From: Rhizobium sp. ASV20
Lineage (GTDB): Bacteria; Pseudomonadota; Alphaproteobacteria; Rhizobiales; Rhizobiaceae
Direction of reading: 5' to 3'
Length of the DNA: 37,354 nucleotides
Assembly (NCBI RefSeq): GCF_016429015.1
Contig: NZ_JAELTU010000062.1
Coordinates: 1 to 37,354, forward strand
Shown here in pieces: positions 24,297-32,835 of the stretch (positions are counted from its first letter, which is position 1; every line of letters begins with the position of its first letter). The notes under the pieces are model-generated. The model made no database searches and was not told the DNA's origin. It saw nothing but the letters and a program-made list of their open reading frames with translations. The translations under genes and the position numbers were made by a program.

Positions 24297-24704
24297 ATGA
24301 CCAGACCAACTTCTTCCGCGCCTTCGCAGCGCATGCTTCGCGTCGGCGAGCAGGTGCGCTCAGCGATCACGCAGGTTCTGCAGCGTGGCGAAGTGCGCGA
24401 CGACCTGATCGAGCGCACAGTAATCTCCATCTCCGAAGTGCGCATGTCGCCGGATCTGAAGATCGCCACTGCCTTCGTGACACCGCTCGGCGTCTCCGAT
24501 CACGGCGCCGTCATCGACGCGCTGAACCGCCATGCAAAATACATTCGCGGCCGTCTCGGACCGCAGCTCCGGCAGATGAAATACATGCCGGAAGTCCGCT
24601 TCCGCGATGATACGAGCTTCGACAATTACAAGAAGATCGACGCATTGCTGCGCTCGCCCGAGGTCAGCCGTGACCTCGAAGACGACAACGACCAAGATCA
24701 ATAA
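24297..24704 (+). CDS. rbfA: Ribosome-binding factor A
   Basis: A 135-aa KH-fold protein that binds immature 30S subunits, assists 16S rRNA 5'-end maturation and matters for cold adaptation. Characteristic parts are SQRMLRVGEQVRSAITQVL near the N-terminus, ISISEVRMSPDLKIATAFVTPLG in the middle, and PQLRQMKYMPEVRFRDDTSFDNYKKIDALL near the end. The last contains the conserved PELRFxxD-type strand and helix. Length is typical. It is followed by truB after 12 bases, the common order. Confidence 0.95.
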   Translation: MTRPTSSAPSQRMLRVGEQVRSAITQVLQRGEVRDDLIERTVISISEVRMSPDLKIATAFVTPLGVSDHGAVIDALNRHAKYIRGRLGPQLRQMKYMPEVRFRDDTSFDNYKKIDALLRSPEVSRDLEDDNDQDQ

Positions 24705-24716
24705 TAGAGACAGAGA

Positions 24717-25649
24717 ATGTCCAAGCCACGCAAGCCCAAGGGCCGCCCGATTTCGGGCTGGCTCATCCTCGACAAGCCGGTCGATTTCGGCTCGACCGAA
24801 GCCGTTTCCAAGATCAAGTGGCTATTCAAGGCCCAGAAGGCCGGCCATGCCGGCACGCTCGATCCGCTTGCCTCCGGCATGTTGCCGATTGCGCTTGGCG
24901 ACGCGACCAAGACTGTTCCCTATGTCATGGACGGCCGCAAGGTCTACGAATTCACCGTGACCTGGGGCGAAGAACGCGCCACCGACGATCTCGAGGGCGG
25001 CGTGACCGCCAATTCCGAGCAACGTCCAAGCGAAGACGATATCCGGGCGCTGCTGCCGAAATATACCGGCGTCATCAATCAGATCCCGCCCCAGTTCTCC
25101 GCCATCAAGATATCAGGCGAACGCGCCTACGATCTTGCCCGCGAAGGTGAAACAGTCGAAATCCCCTCGCGCGAAGTGGAAGTCTTCCGCCTGACACTGC
25201 TGGCCTGCCCGGATGCGAACACGGCGCATTTTGAAGTGGAATGCGGCAAAGGCACTTATGTGCGTGCGCTTGCACGCGATTTCGGTCGCGAGCTCGGCTG
25301 CTATGGCTATATTTCCGGGCTGCGCCGCAGCTTCGTCGCCCCGTTTGCCGAAGAGACGATGGTGCCGCTCGCCGATCTGGTGGCGCTGGAAGCGATCGAG
25401 GATGCCGACGAGCGGCTCGCCGCTCTCGACGCGTTGCTGATCGACACCGCGGAAGCACTGTCGTCGCTGCCGCATCTCGTCATCAACGACGATCAGGCGC
25501 ACCGCCTGAAGATGGGCAACCCGATCCTGGTCCGCGGCCGCGATGCACCTGTCGCGGAAACCGAAGCCTATGCCACGGCCCGCGGCAAGCTGATCGCCAT
25601 CGGCGAGATCAGCCAGGGCGAATTCCGTCCCAAGCGCGTCTTCGTCTGA
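24717..25649 (+). CDS. truB: tRNA pseudouridine(55) synthase
   Basis: A 310-aa enzyme that converts U55 of the T loop of tRNA to pseudouridine. The catalytic Asp is in GHAGTLDPLASGMLPI (near residue 48). SGWLILDKPVDFGST before it and YEFTVTWGEERATDD after it are family signatures. The C-terminal region (about 240-310) is a truB-specific PUA-like domain. GAGACAGAGA precedes the ATG. It is cotranscribed with rbfA; in many bacteria rpsO follows directly, but here a hydrolase gene intervenes. Confidence 0.96.
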   Translation: MSKPRKPKGRPISGWLILDKPVDFGSTEAVSKIKWLFKAQKAGHAGTLDPLASGMLPIALGDATKTVPYVMDGRKVYEFTVTWGEERATDDLEGGVTANSEQRPSEDDIRALLPKYTGVINQIPPQFSAIKISGERAYDLAREGETVEIPSREVEVFRLTLLACPDANTAHFEVECGKGTYVRALARDFGRELGCYGYISGLRRSFVAPFAEETMVPLADLVALEAIEDADERLAALDALLIDTAEALSSLPHLVINDDQAHRLKMGNPILVRGRDAPVAETEAYATARGKLIAIGEISQGEFRPKRVFV

Positions 25650-25740
25650 CTTTCGATCAGCGGGAAAAGCCGGCTATTGCCGGGCAACAGCGATACGATA
25701 TGCTCCCGACGGGTCATCATGGCCCGTTCAAGGGGCAAAC

Positions 25741-26592
25741 ATGCGCAGAGTTGCATTCGGAATACTGGCATTCCTTTCCCTGTTCCTGACAGTTACGAGC
25801 GCCCAGTCCGCCGAGCGATGGGCCTCGCTACCGTCATTTCCGCCAATGCCGCAGCCAAAAGCGAGCGGTATGGCCGATGTCAACGACATCAAGATGTACT
25901 ATGCCGAATATGGCGAGGGTGACCCGATCCTCTTCATTCATGGCGGACTTGGGAATGCCGATATCTGGGGCCATCAGGTTGCCGATTTCGCCAGGGATCA
26001 TCTGGTCATCGTTGCCGACAGCCGTGGTCACGGCCGCTCGACACGCAGCCAGCAGCCCTTCGGCTACGATCTGATGACCTCCGACTACGTCGCGCTACTT
26101 GACCATCTGAAGATCGACAAGGTGACGCTCGTCGGGTGGTCGGACGGCGGCATCATCGGCATCGACATGGCGATGAAACATCCCGAAAAGCTGACGCGCG
26201 TGATTGCTCAGGCTGCAAATGTCACGACGGACGGGGTGAAACCCGATGTCATGAACAACAAGACTTTCAACGACTACATCAACGTCGCTGGCGACTATTA
26301 CAAGAAGCTGTCGCCGACGCCGAACGAATACGATGCCTTCGTCAACCAGATCTCGCAGATGTGGGCGACCCAGCCGGCATGGACGGCAGCCGACCTCGGA
26401 AAGATCACGGTACCGGTGACACTTGCCATCGGCGACCATGACGAGGCGGTCAAGCTCGACCATACCCAGATGATGGCGAAGGAGATCCCGGGCGCGAAGC
26501 TCGTCATTCTGAAGGATGCCAGCCACTTCGCGATGCTGCAGGATCCAGAGGGCTACGATGCCATGATCCGGGATGCCATGGCGGGGCGCTGA
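25741..26592 (+). CDS. Exported alpha/beta hydrolase
   Basis: A 283-aa predicted periplasmic hydrolase. The first 25 residues are a signal peptide (MRRVAFGILAFLSLFL, then SAQSA cleavage). The mature protein has the alpha/beta-hydrolase fold: FIHGGLGNADIWGHQ for the oxyanion loop, VGWSDGGIIG as nucleophile elbow (Ser near 138), a catalytic Asp probably in IGDHDEAV, and the catalytic His in DASHFAML. Substrate unknown; esterase or lactonase activity is plausible. It lies between truB and rpsO, 91 bases after truB, with AAGGGGC before its ATG, and may be read from the same transcript. Confidence 0.85.
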   Translation: MRRVAFGILAFLSLFLTVTSAQSAERWASLPSFPPMPQPKASGMADVNDIKMYYAEYGEGDPILFIHGGLGNADIWGHQVADFARDHLVIVADSRGHGRSTRSQQPFGYDLMTSDYVALLDHLKIDKVTLVGWSDGGIIGIDMAMKHPEKLTRVIAQAANVTTDGVKPDVMNNKTFNDYINVAGDYYKKLSPTPNEYDAFVNQISQMWATQPAWTAADLGKITVPVTLAIGDHDEAVKLDHTQMMAKEIPGAKLVILKDASHFAMLQDPEGYDAMIRDAMAGR

Positions 26593-26614
26593 AAAGGGCC
26601 TCGGGGAGAACCCT

Positions 26615-26643
26615 CTTTCCATTGGCGCTCATTTGGTTTATAG
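26615..26643 (+). promoter_or_regulatory. Possible rpsO promoter
   Basis: CTTTCC at 26615-26620 and TTATAG at 26638-26643 are separated by 17 bases and resemble the rhizobial CTTGAC-N17-CTATAT form imperfectly. A start would fall near 26650, just before the leader hairpin. Confidence 0.35.
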
Positions 26644-26745
26644 GCAGCGCCAGCATCGGGCATGCCTGATTGCATTCGCGGCCAATGCTGGACGACATCC
26701 CGGCGTTTGGCGACTTTAATTTCCTCTCATAGAAAGGATCACCCG
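26620..26745 (+). promoter_or_regulatory. Structured rpsO leader with competing helices
   Basis: Three perfect 7-bp complementarities share sequence: TGGCGCT (26623) with AGCGCCA (26646), CCAGCAT (26650) with ATGCTGG (26685), and CATTGGC (26620) with GCCAATG (26681). Near the start codon TCCT and AGGA (around the AGAAAGGAT ribosome site) can also pair. S15 represses its own mRNA in several phyla, and S15-binding leaders have been reported in alphaproteobacteria, so this is a good candidate for autoregulation. Confidence 0.5.
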
Positions 26746-27015
26746 ATGTCGATTACTGCTGAGCGCAAGGCTGCGCTGATCAAGGAATACGCTACCGTCG
26801 AAGGCGACACCGGTTCTCCGGAAGTCCAGGTTGCGATCCTGACCGAGCGCATCAACAACCTCACGGACCACTTCAAGGACCACAAGAAGGACAACCACTC
26901 CCGTCGTGGCCTTCTGACGATGGTTTCCAGCCGCCGCTCGCTTCTTGACTACCTCAAGAAGAAGGACGAAGGCCGTTATACCAAGCTGATCACCAGCCTC
27001 GGTATCCGCCGCTAA
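26746..27015 (+). CDS. rpsO: 30S ribosomal protein S15
   Basis: An 89-aa primary 16S rRNA-binding protein. All family signatures are present: DTGSPEVQVAILTERI, the LTDHFKDHKKDNHSRRGLL stretch with the rRNA-contacting His and Arg, and the C-terminal LDYLKKKDEGRY. It is exactly the usual length when started at the ATG at 26746 (AGAAAGGAT upstream); the open frame extends further up through the leader but is not coding. It is followed by pnp after 325 bases, the widely conserved rpsO-pnp order. Confidence 0.98.
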   Translation: MSITAERKAALIKEYATVEGDTGSPEVQVAILTERINNLTDHFKDHKKDNHSRRGLLTMVSSRRSLLDYLKKKDEGRYTKLITSLGIRR

Positions 27016-27340
27016 TAGAATTTCCGGCGGGCGTTCACATGAACGTCCGCCGGATGCTTATGAAGGGTATGAACCCTTGAGACCAGCTTTCCTCGCGCCC
27101 TGCGTCTGCGCGATGCGAAGCTGCCGGCAGCCCGGATGGGCCGGCGCTGCCAACAACAACCGTTGACCTGTCATGGGGCAGGATTGCCGGATGCTTTCAG
27201 CCGAAGTTTCACGCTTCGGCCTGACTTCGAAAGCCTCTCGTTGTCTTGCCCGTGATGCGTCACATTTCGTGCGGTTGAAGACGTGCCTTGCCGAAATCGT
27301 CGGCGACGGCGCTTTTTCCCGCACAATGTAAGGACAAGAT
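27016..27340 (+). promoter_or_regulatory. rpsO-pnp intergenic region with three stable hairpins
   Basis: This 325-base stretch has no gene. Hairpins are: (1) 27023-27054, a 14-bp stem starting CCGGCGGGCGTTC with one G-T pair and an ACAT loop but no T tract; (2) 27126-27151, GGCAGCCCGG paired with CCGG-C-GCTGCC (one bulge); (3) 27198-27223, GCCGAAG/CTTCGGC with a short bulged extension. A TTGACC at 27164 could be a -35 but has no clear -10. In enterobacteria RNase III cuts a pnp leader stem and PNPase then represses itself; these stems could serve likewise. Confidence 0.55.
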
Positions 27341-29479
27341 ATGTTCGATACCCATACCGTCGAAATCGAGTGGGCAGGCCGCCCGCTGAAGCTCGAAACC
27401 GGCAAGATCGCCCGTCAGGCCGACGGCGCCGTCGTTGCCACCTACGGCGAGACCGTGGTTCTCGCCACCGTCGTTTCCGCCAAGTCGCCGAAGCCGGGCC
27501 AGGATTTCTTCCCGCTCACCGTCAACTACCAGGAAAAGACCTACGCAGCCGGCAAGATCCCCGGCGGCTACTTCAAGCGCGAAGGACGCCCGAGCGAAAA
27601 CGAGACCCTCGTTTCCCGCCTGATCGACCGTCCGATCCGTCCGCTCTTCCCGGAAGGCTACAAGAACGACACCCAGGTCGTCGTTACCGTCATCCAGCAT
27701 GACCTTGAAAACAATCCCGACATCCTCTCGATGGTTGCCACTTCCGCAGCGCTTACGCTGTCAGGCGTTCCGTTCATGGGCCCGGTCGGTGGCGCTCGCG
27801 TCGGCTACATCAACGGCGAATACGTGCTCAACCCGCATCTCGACGAGATGGACGAATCGAGCCTCGACCTCGTCGTTGCCGGCACGCAGGACGCAGTGCT
27901 GATGGTCGAGTCGGAAGCCAAGGAACTGCCGGAAGACGTCATGCTCGGCGCCGTCATGTTCGGTCATCGCGGCTTCCAGCCGGTCATTGACGCGATCATC
28001 AAGCTCGCCGAAGTCGCTGCCAAGGAACCGCGCGACTTCACGCCGGAAGATTATTCCGAACTCGAAGCCGAGATGCTCGGCATCGCCGAAGCCGAGCTGC
28101 GCACCGCCTACAAGAACACTCAGAAGGCTGAGCGCTACGCTGCTGTCGACGCCGTCAAGGCAAAGGTCAAGGCACACTTCCTGCCGGAAGGCGTAGAGCC
28201 GAAGTATTCTGCCGAAGTCATCGGCGCCGTCTTCAAGCACCTGCAGGCCAAGATCGTTCGCTGGAACATCCTCGACACATCAAGCCGAATCGACGGCCGC
28301 GACCTGTCGACCGTTCGCCCGATCGTTTCGGAAGTCGGCCTTCTGCCGCGCACGCACGGTTCGGCGCTGTTTACCCGCGGTGAAACGCAGGCAATCGTCG
28401 TCGCCACGCTCGGCACCGGCGAAGACGAACAATACGTCGACAGCCTGACCGGCATGTACAAGGAGCGCTTCCTGCTCCATTACAACTTCCCTCCCTACTC
28501 GGTTGGCGAAACCGGCCGCATGGGTTCCCCGGGTCGTCGCGAAATCGGTCACGGCAAGCTCGCATGGCGCGCTATCCGCCCGATGCTGCCGACGGCTGAA
28601 CAGTTCCCCTACACGCTGCGCGTCGTCTCCGAGATCACCGAGTCCAACGGCTCGTCCTCGATGGCAACGGTTTGCGGCACCTCGCTCGCTCTGATGGACG
28701 CCGGCGTTCCGCTGGCCAAGCCGGTTGCCGGTATCGCCATGGGTCTGATCCTGGAAGGCGATCGCTTCGCCGTTCTCTCCGACATTCTCGGTGACGAAGA
28801 CCACCTCGGCGACATGGACTTCAAGGTCGCCGGCACTGCCGACGGCATCACCTCGCTGCAGATGGACATCAAGATCGCCGGCATCACCGAAGAGATCATG
28901 AAGGTCGCTCTCGGCCAGGCACAGGGCGGTCGTACCCACATCCTCGGCGAAATGTCCAAGGCAATCACCGAAAGCCGTGGTCAGCTCGGCGAATTCGCAC
29001 CGCGCATCGAAGTCATGAACATCCCGGTCGACAAGATCCGTGAAGTCATCGGCTCCGGCGGCAAGGTCATTCGCGAAATCGTCGAAAAGACCGGCGCGAA
29101 GATCAACATTGAAGACGACGGCACCGTTAAGATCGCCTCGTCCTCCGGCAAGGAAATCGAAGCGGCTCGCAAGTGGATCCACTCGATCGTCGCCGAGCCG
29201 GAAGTCGGTCAGATCTACGAAGGCACCGTTGTGAAGACCGCCGATTTCGGCGCCTTCGTCAACTTCTTCGGCGCCCGTGACGGCCTTGTCCACATCTCGC
29301 AGCTCGCTTCCGAGCGCGTTGCCAAGACGCAGGACGTCGTCAAGGAAGGCGACAAGGTCTGGGTCAAGCTGCTCGGCTTCGACGAACGCGGCAAGGTTCG
29401 CCTGTCGATGAAGGTCGTCGACCAGGCCACCGGCCAGGAAATCGCCGCTGAGAAGAAGAAGGACGATGCAGCCGAATAA
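27341..29479 (+). CDS. pnp: Polyribonucleotide nucleotidyltransferase (PNPase)
   Basis: A 712-aa 3'-5' phosphorolytic exoribonuclease, part of the degradosome in many proteobacteria. Two RNase PH-like cores (about 1-220 and 310-545) flank the all-helical linker. FFPLTVNYQEKTYAAGKIPGG is the first-core signature, and DFKVAGTADGITSLQMDIK holds the conserved active-site Asp residues. A KH domain starts near 555 (GSGGKVIREI) and an S1 domain near 623 (GQIYEGTVVKTADFGAFV). Complete and of usual length. GTAAGGA precedes the ATG. An intrinsic terminator follows. Confidence 0.98.
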   Translation: MFDTHTVEIEWAGRPLKLETGKIARQADGAVVATYGETVVLATVVSAKSPKPGQDFFPLTVNYQEKTYAAGKIPGGYFKREGRPSENETLVSRLIDRPIRPLFPEGYKNDTQVVVTVIQHDLENNPDILSMVATSAALTLSGVPFMGPVGGARVGYINGEYVLNPHLDEMDESSLDLVVAGTQDAVLMVESEAKELPEDVMLGAVMFGHRGFQPVIDAIIKLAEVAAKEPRDFTPEDYSELEAEMLGIAEAELRTAYKNTQKAERYAAVDAVKAKVKAHFLPEGVEPKYSAEVIGAVFKHLQAKIVRWNILDTSSRIDGRDLSTVRPIVSEVGLLPRTHGSALFTRGETQAIVVATLGTGEDEQYVDSLTGMYKERFLLHYNFPPYSVGETGRMGSPGRREIGHGKLAWRAIRPMLPTAEQFPYTLRVVSEITESNGSSSMATVCGTSLALMDAGVPLAKPVAGIAMGLILEGDRFAVLSDILGDEDHLGDMDFKVAGTADGITSLQMDIKIAGITEEIMKVALGQAQGGRTHILGEMSKAITESRGQLGEFAPRIEVMNIPVDKIREVIGSGGKVIREIVEKTGAKINIEDDGTVKIASSSGKEIEAARKWIHSIVAEPEVGQIYEGTVVKTADFGAFVNFFGARDGLVHISQLASERVAKTQDVVKEGDKVWVKLLGFDERGKVRLSMKVVDQATGQEIAAEKKKDDAAE

Positions 29480-29502
29480 GCTGCGCCTTCATCCAAGTTC
29501 CG

Positions 29503-29530
29503 GGGCGCGGGATTTTTCCGCGCCCTTTTT
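29503..29530 (+). terminator. Rho-independent terminator after pnp
   Basis: GGGCGCGG and CCGCGCCC form a perfect 8-bp stem around GATTTTT, followed by TTTTT, 23 bases after the pnp stop. Confidence 0.92.
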
Positions 29531-29594
29531 ATATGATCGTCGTCGGCTTCATCCGACGGCCGAAGCCCGTTAGTTTGCCACGAGATCACGCCCT

Positions 29595-30611
29595 ATGAGC
29601 CGCGACGCCCTGAAGACCCTGTTCCATCCCTTTGCCTCCGGCACCGTTGACGCGCCCGGCGAGGGCCAGAGGCTGCTGTTTCTCGGCGCCGAGGCCGGCT
29701 TTGCGCTGCCAGGCGACTTTGCCGCCGAGCTTTCCGCCGTCCAGGGCTTCCGCCCCTTCTATCGCCAGCTGCAGGCGCAACGGATCAATGTGACACCGGA
29801 GATCGAGGGCGCTGATTATGACGGCGCACTGGTACTTTGCGGCAAGCACAAGGGCGAGAATGAGAGCAATATCGCCGAAGCACTGTCGCGCGTTAAGGAA
29901 GGCAGCCTCATCGTCGTTGCTGGTGGCAAGGAAGACGGCATTCAGCCGTTGCGCAAGCGCCTCGAGGGTTTTGGTCTCACAGTGGAGCACATGCCGAAAT
30001 ATCACGGCGTCGCCCTGTGGTTTTCCCGCCCCACCGACGTCACGGCACTGACGGCGCAGCTGACAAAGCCGGAAACCCGCGTCGAGGACCGCTTCACGAC
30101 GGCAGCCGGTATGTTCTCGCACGACCGGATAGATGCCGGCTCGGAGTTGCTCGCCTCGCGCCTGCCGACCGACTTTTCCGGCGATGCCGCCGATTTCGGC
30201 GCCGGCTGGGGTTATCTCTCTGTCGAGCTTGCGACCAAGTCGCCAAGGATCGCGCGTATCGACCTCTATGAGGCCCACTACGGCGCACTGGAGGCCGCCC
30301 GCGCCAACCTGCTTGCAAACTGCCCGAAAGTCGCTCAGCGCTTCTTCTGGCACGATCTGGCGAGCGAGCCGGTCAAAGACAAATACGATCTGATCATCAT
30401 GAACCCGCCCTTCCATGAGGGCCACGCCGCCGAACCTTCGCTTGGTCAGGCGATGATCAAGGCAGCGGCCTCGGCGCTGCGTGGCGGCGGCCGCCTGATG
30501 CTGGTTGCCAATCGCGGCCTGCCCTACGAGCCGGTATTGGCGGAAAGCTTCAGGGAGCATGGCGAGGCCTGCCGCAATGCCCGCTTCAAGGTGCTCTGGG
30601 CGAAGAAGTAA
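29595..30611 (+). CDS. Class I SAM-dependent methyltransferase, RsmC-like
   Basis: A 338-aa protein with two tandem methyltransferase-like halves, the layout of RsmC (16S rRNA m2G1207 methyltransferase; E. coli RsmC is similar in length). The N-terminal half (about 1-150) is a degenerate Rossmann domain. The C-terminal half (about 165-330) is the active one, with the SAM loop DFGAGWGYLSVEL and the catalytic NPPFHEG near residue 270, the N-P-P-[FY] motif of base N-methyltransferases. The match to RsmC is by architecture and motif; the exact target nucleotide is inferred. It stands alone between two terminators. Confidence 0.87.
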   Translation: MSRDALKTLFHPFASGTVDAPGEGQRLLFLGAEAGFALPGDFAAELSAVQGFRPFYRQLQAQRINVTPEIEGADYDGALVLCGKHKGENESNIAEALSRVKEGSLIVVAGGKEDGIQPLRKRLEGFGLTVEHMPKYHGVALWFSRPTDVTALTAQLTKPETRVEDRFTTAAGMFSHDRIDAGSELLASRLPTDFSGDAADFGAGWGYLSVELATKSPRIARIDLYEAHYGALEAARANLLANCPKVAQRFFWHDLASEPVKDKYDLIIMNPPFHEGHAAEPSLGQAMIKAAASALRGGGRLMLVANRGLPYEPVLAESFREHGEACRNARFKVLWAKK

Positions 30612-30616
30612 GTCAC

Positions 30617-30642
30617 AAAGGCGGCCATTGGTCGCCTTTTTT
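30617..30642. terminator. Terminator between the methyltransferase and acyltransferase genes
   Basis: AAAGGCG and CGCCTTT pair, extended by GCC/GGT-type pairs around a short loop, then TTTTTT. The A-rich left arm lets it also work on the minus strand for the convergent acyltransferase gene. Confidence 0.85.
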
Positions 30643-30662
30643 CATGACGGGAAACGGGTGGC

Positions 30663-31871
30663 TCAGCGCGAACGAGGCACCAGGCGATCGCGCAGATGCA
30701 GGAAGCTTCTTTCGACCAGGAACCAAAGCGCCGCCGCGACGATGAAGCACGTGGCAAGATAGATCACGAAGCCGGACAGACCCTGCAGGTTCTCCCTGCC
30801 AAACACCATCATGTCGAGATGGTAGACGCCCTTGTGGGTCAGATACAGGCTGTAGGATAGCGTCGCGATGCCCGTGACGGCGGGCATATGCAAACGCCCG
30901 ATCTTCGGCTGCAGATCCAGCAACCCACCCAGAACGAACGCCACACCTGCTGAAAATAGCGGAAACCCGACAACGGCCCCGGGAAGAGACTGCAGGACGA
31001 GCGGCAGATTGATCTCTGCAAACGGCTCTCGCCCGGAGAAAAGCATGAGAGCGGCCATGACGAGAATGCTGCCGATGGCCAGCGCGATGTAGGGCGGCAT
31101 ATACCGCTCCCACAGCAATGGCCTGAACACCCTGATAGCAGCCAGAGCAACGCCGAAAGTCAGGCCATCAAGCCGATTATATGTCGGATAGTAAACATCC
31201 CTCAGATAGGCTGCGAAGGCTTCCCTGTAGTCGCCCGCCTCGGTCGGCATGCCGACCTGGCTTTCCCATATCGCGAACCGCAACCCCATGCCGGCAAAGA
31301 TGATCGCGGCGATTACGCATAGGAGGAGAGCCACAGTCGCCCTGCGCCTCAGAAAAAGAACAAGTACCGGCAGAGCAAGATAGAAATGCTCCTCGACACT
31401 CAGCGACCAGGCTTCGGTAAACGTTCCGCCATAGCGTGGATCAAGCCCGAAATTGACGGTGAAGGTGAGGAACCGCCAAGCCGATTGCATCGTCTCGGCA
31501 TCGCGAAGCGCCGGAACGAATATGTAGAGGGCAAGCACAACGAGAAACGCCGGCAGAATGCGAAACGCCCGGCGCAGGTAGAAACCCTTGAAATCCACGC
31601 TGCCGGTGCGCGCGACCTCCGCCATCAGTTGCGCGCAGATGAGGTAGCCGCTGAGCACGAAGAATATGTCGACGCCGATCCACCCATAGGGCCTGATGCC
31701 GACAAGCGGCAGCGGGGTCGCTTCCGCAGGCAGATGCACCAGCATGACCAGCAGGATGGCGAGCGCACGCAACAGATCCGGCCCGAGTGCCCTCGTAGCG
31801 GCGATGGTCAGCGATCCCGTTTCTGCCGATGGCTCGGGCGGTCTGGAATTGGCAACAGTTAGGGTGTTCAC
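30663..31871 (-). CDS. Acyltransferase 3 family membrane protein (OafA/YrhL type)
   Basis: A 402-aa integral membrane protein with about ten hydrophobic segments. ALGPDLLRALAILLVMLVHL at the N-terminus has the conserved R and H of the family. GVDIFFVLSGYLI and WSLSVEEHFYLALPVLVL are the other two signatures. Such enzymes transfer acetyl or other acyl groups to extracellular polysaccharides, lipopolysaccharide O-antigen or Nod-factor-like acceptors. The acceptor cannot be inferred because no polysaccharide genes lie nearby. It probably starts at the GTG at 31869-31871; the Shine-Dalgarno is weak. A 340-base AT-rich intergenic region lies upstream. Confidence 0.88.
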   Translation of the reverse strand: MNTLTVANSRPPEPSAETGSLTIAATRALGPDLLRALAILLVMLVHLPAEATPLPLVGIRPYGWIGVDIFFVLSGYLICAQLMAEVARTGSVDFKGFYLRRAFRILPAFLVVLALYIFVPALRDAETMQSAWRFLTFTVNFGLDPRYGGTFTEAWSLSVEEHFYLALPVLVLFLRRRATVALLLCVIAAIIFAGMGLRFAIWESQVGMPTEAGDYREAFAAYLRDVYYPTYNRLDGLTFGVALAAIRVFRPLLWERYMPPYIALAIGSILVMAALMLFSGREPFAEINLPLVLQSLPGAVVGFPLFSAGVAFVLGGLLDLQPKIGRLHMPAVTGIATLSYSLYLTHKGVYHLDMMVFGRENLQGLSGFVIYLATCFIVAAALWFLVERSFLHLRDRLVPRSR

Positions 31872-32211
31872 GGCTGGGGTTCCCGTAAATGGTCAATGAA
31901 TGCCGATGGACATGCAGGAGATACTGTTGAATGCGCGCCTTGTATCGGAATTCCGGCCGGTCGTAACGGACCATCCCCGGCAAGGTAGAATTAACCTAAA
32001 ATTTTCGTAAAATTTTATCGAATGCCGGTTAACGCGGCCGATTCGTTGCCGTTGCCATCCCCTGGAGTTCCGCGTCGTGCGAGCGATGCAAGAAGGGCGC
32101 GCTCGAAATTCTACCGCCGCGTGAACCACCCATAGATTCGCCTCGTTTCAAAGTGAGGCTCTCTCTCGATTCAAGAGGCTTTTGCCGCGGCTGTCGTAAG
32201 AGGGGGAACGA
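31872..32211. promoter_or_regulatory. 340-base divergent intergenic region with an AT-rich repeat
   Basis: No gene is seen. At 31991-32032 the sequence is unusually AT-rich for this window: TAAAATTTT occurs twice in tandem (31997-32005 and 32008-32016, CG between), bracketed by TTAACC at 31991 and GGTTAA at 32027. A shorter hairpin GCCTC/GAGGC spans 32140-32159. The region must hold the promoters of the acyltransferase and DUF1287 genes. AT-rich sites of this kind are compatible with MucR- or CtrA-type regulators, but no exact site is identified. Confidence 0.4.
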
Positions 32212-32835
32212 ATGGTGGATGTGACGCGCCGCGTGGTGCTGCAAACTGGACTGGTGGCTCTCGCCTCGACAATGCCGGTGGTGGGCAGAGCCGCTGTGGC
32301 TGCGCCGGCGTGGCCGTCATCCCTGGTGCAGGCGGCGAGAACGCAGATTGGCGTTACCACGCGTTACGATCCCACCTATGTCCGAATAGCCTATCCGGGC
32401 GGAGATGTTCCTCCGGATCGAGGCGTTTGCACCGATGTCGTCATCCGTGCCTATCGACGCGCCTTCGGACTCGATCTGCAAAAACTGCTGCACGAAGACA
32501 TGAAGGCCAATTTTGCCGCCTACCCCAAGGCGTGGGGCATGAAGGCACCCGATCCGAATATCGACCATCGGCGTGTGCCCAATCTGGCCGCTTATTTCAC
32601 GCGGCGGAAAGCGGCGCTGCCATTGACCGAGGATTTCGCGGCCTATCGTTCCGGCGACCTCGTCACCCAGATGCTTCCGGGCAATCTCACCCATATCGTC
32701 ATCGTCTCGTCGAAGACCTCCGCCGAGGTTCCGGGACGGCCGCTGGTCATCCAGAACATCGGCGCCGGGGCAAGCGAGGACGACACCCTGTTTGCCTATC
32801 AGCGGACGGGACACTATCGATTCGCTCCCGCCTGA
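32212..32835 (+). CDS. DUF1287 protein with Tat-type signal
   Basis: A 207-aa exported protein. The N-terminus has a twin-arginine-like motif (TRRVVLQ at residues 5-11) followed by a hydrophobic stretch and an AxA-type cleavage region (near 25-31). The rest (about 35-205) matches DUF1287: QIGVTTRYDPTYVRI, RGVCTDVVIRAYR with Cys73, then DHRRVPNL and THIVIVS. A Cys plus two His in this order is the pattern of NlpC/P60-like cysteine hydrolases, so an amidase or peptidase role in the envelope is plausible but not shown. GAGGGGGAACGA precedes the ATG. Stands alone. Confidence 0.83.
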   Translation: MVDVTRRVVLQTGLVALASTMPVVGRAAVAAPAWPSSLVQAARTQIGVTTRYDPTYVRIAYPGGDVPPDRGVCTDVVIRAYRRAFGLDLQKLLHEDMKANFAAYPKAWGMKAPDPNIDHRRVPNLAAYFTRRKAALPLTEDFAAYRSGDLVTQMLPGNLTHIVIVSSKTSAEVPGRPLVIQNIGAGASEDDTLFAYQRTGHYRFAPA

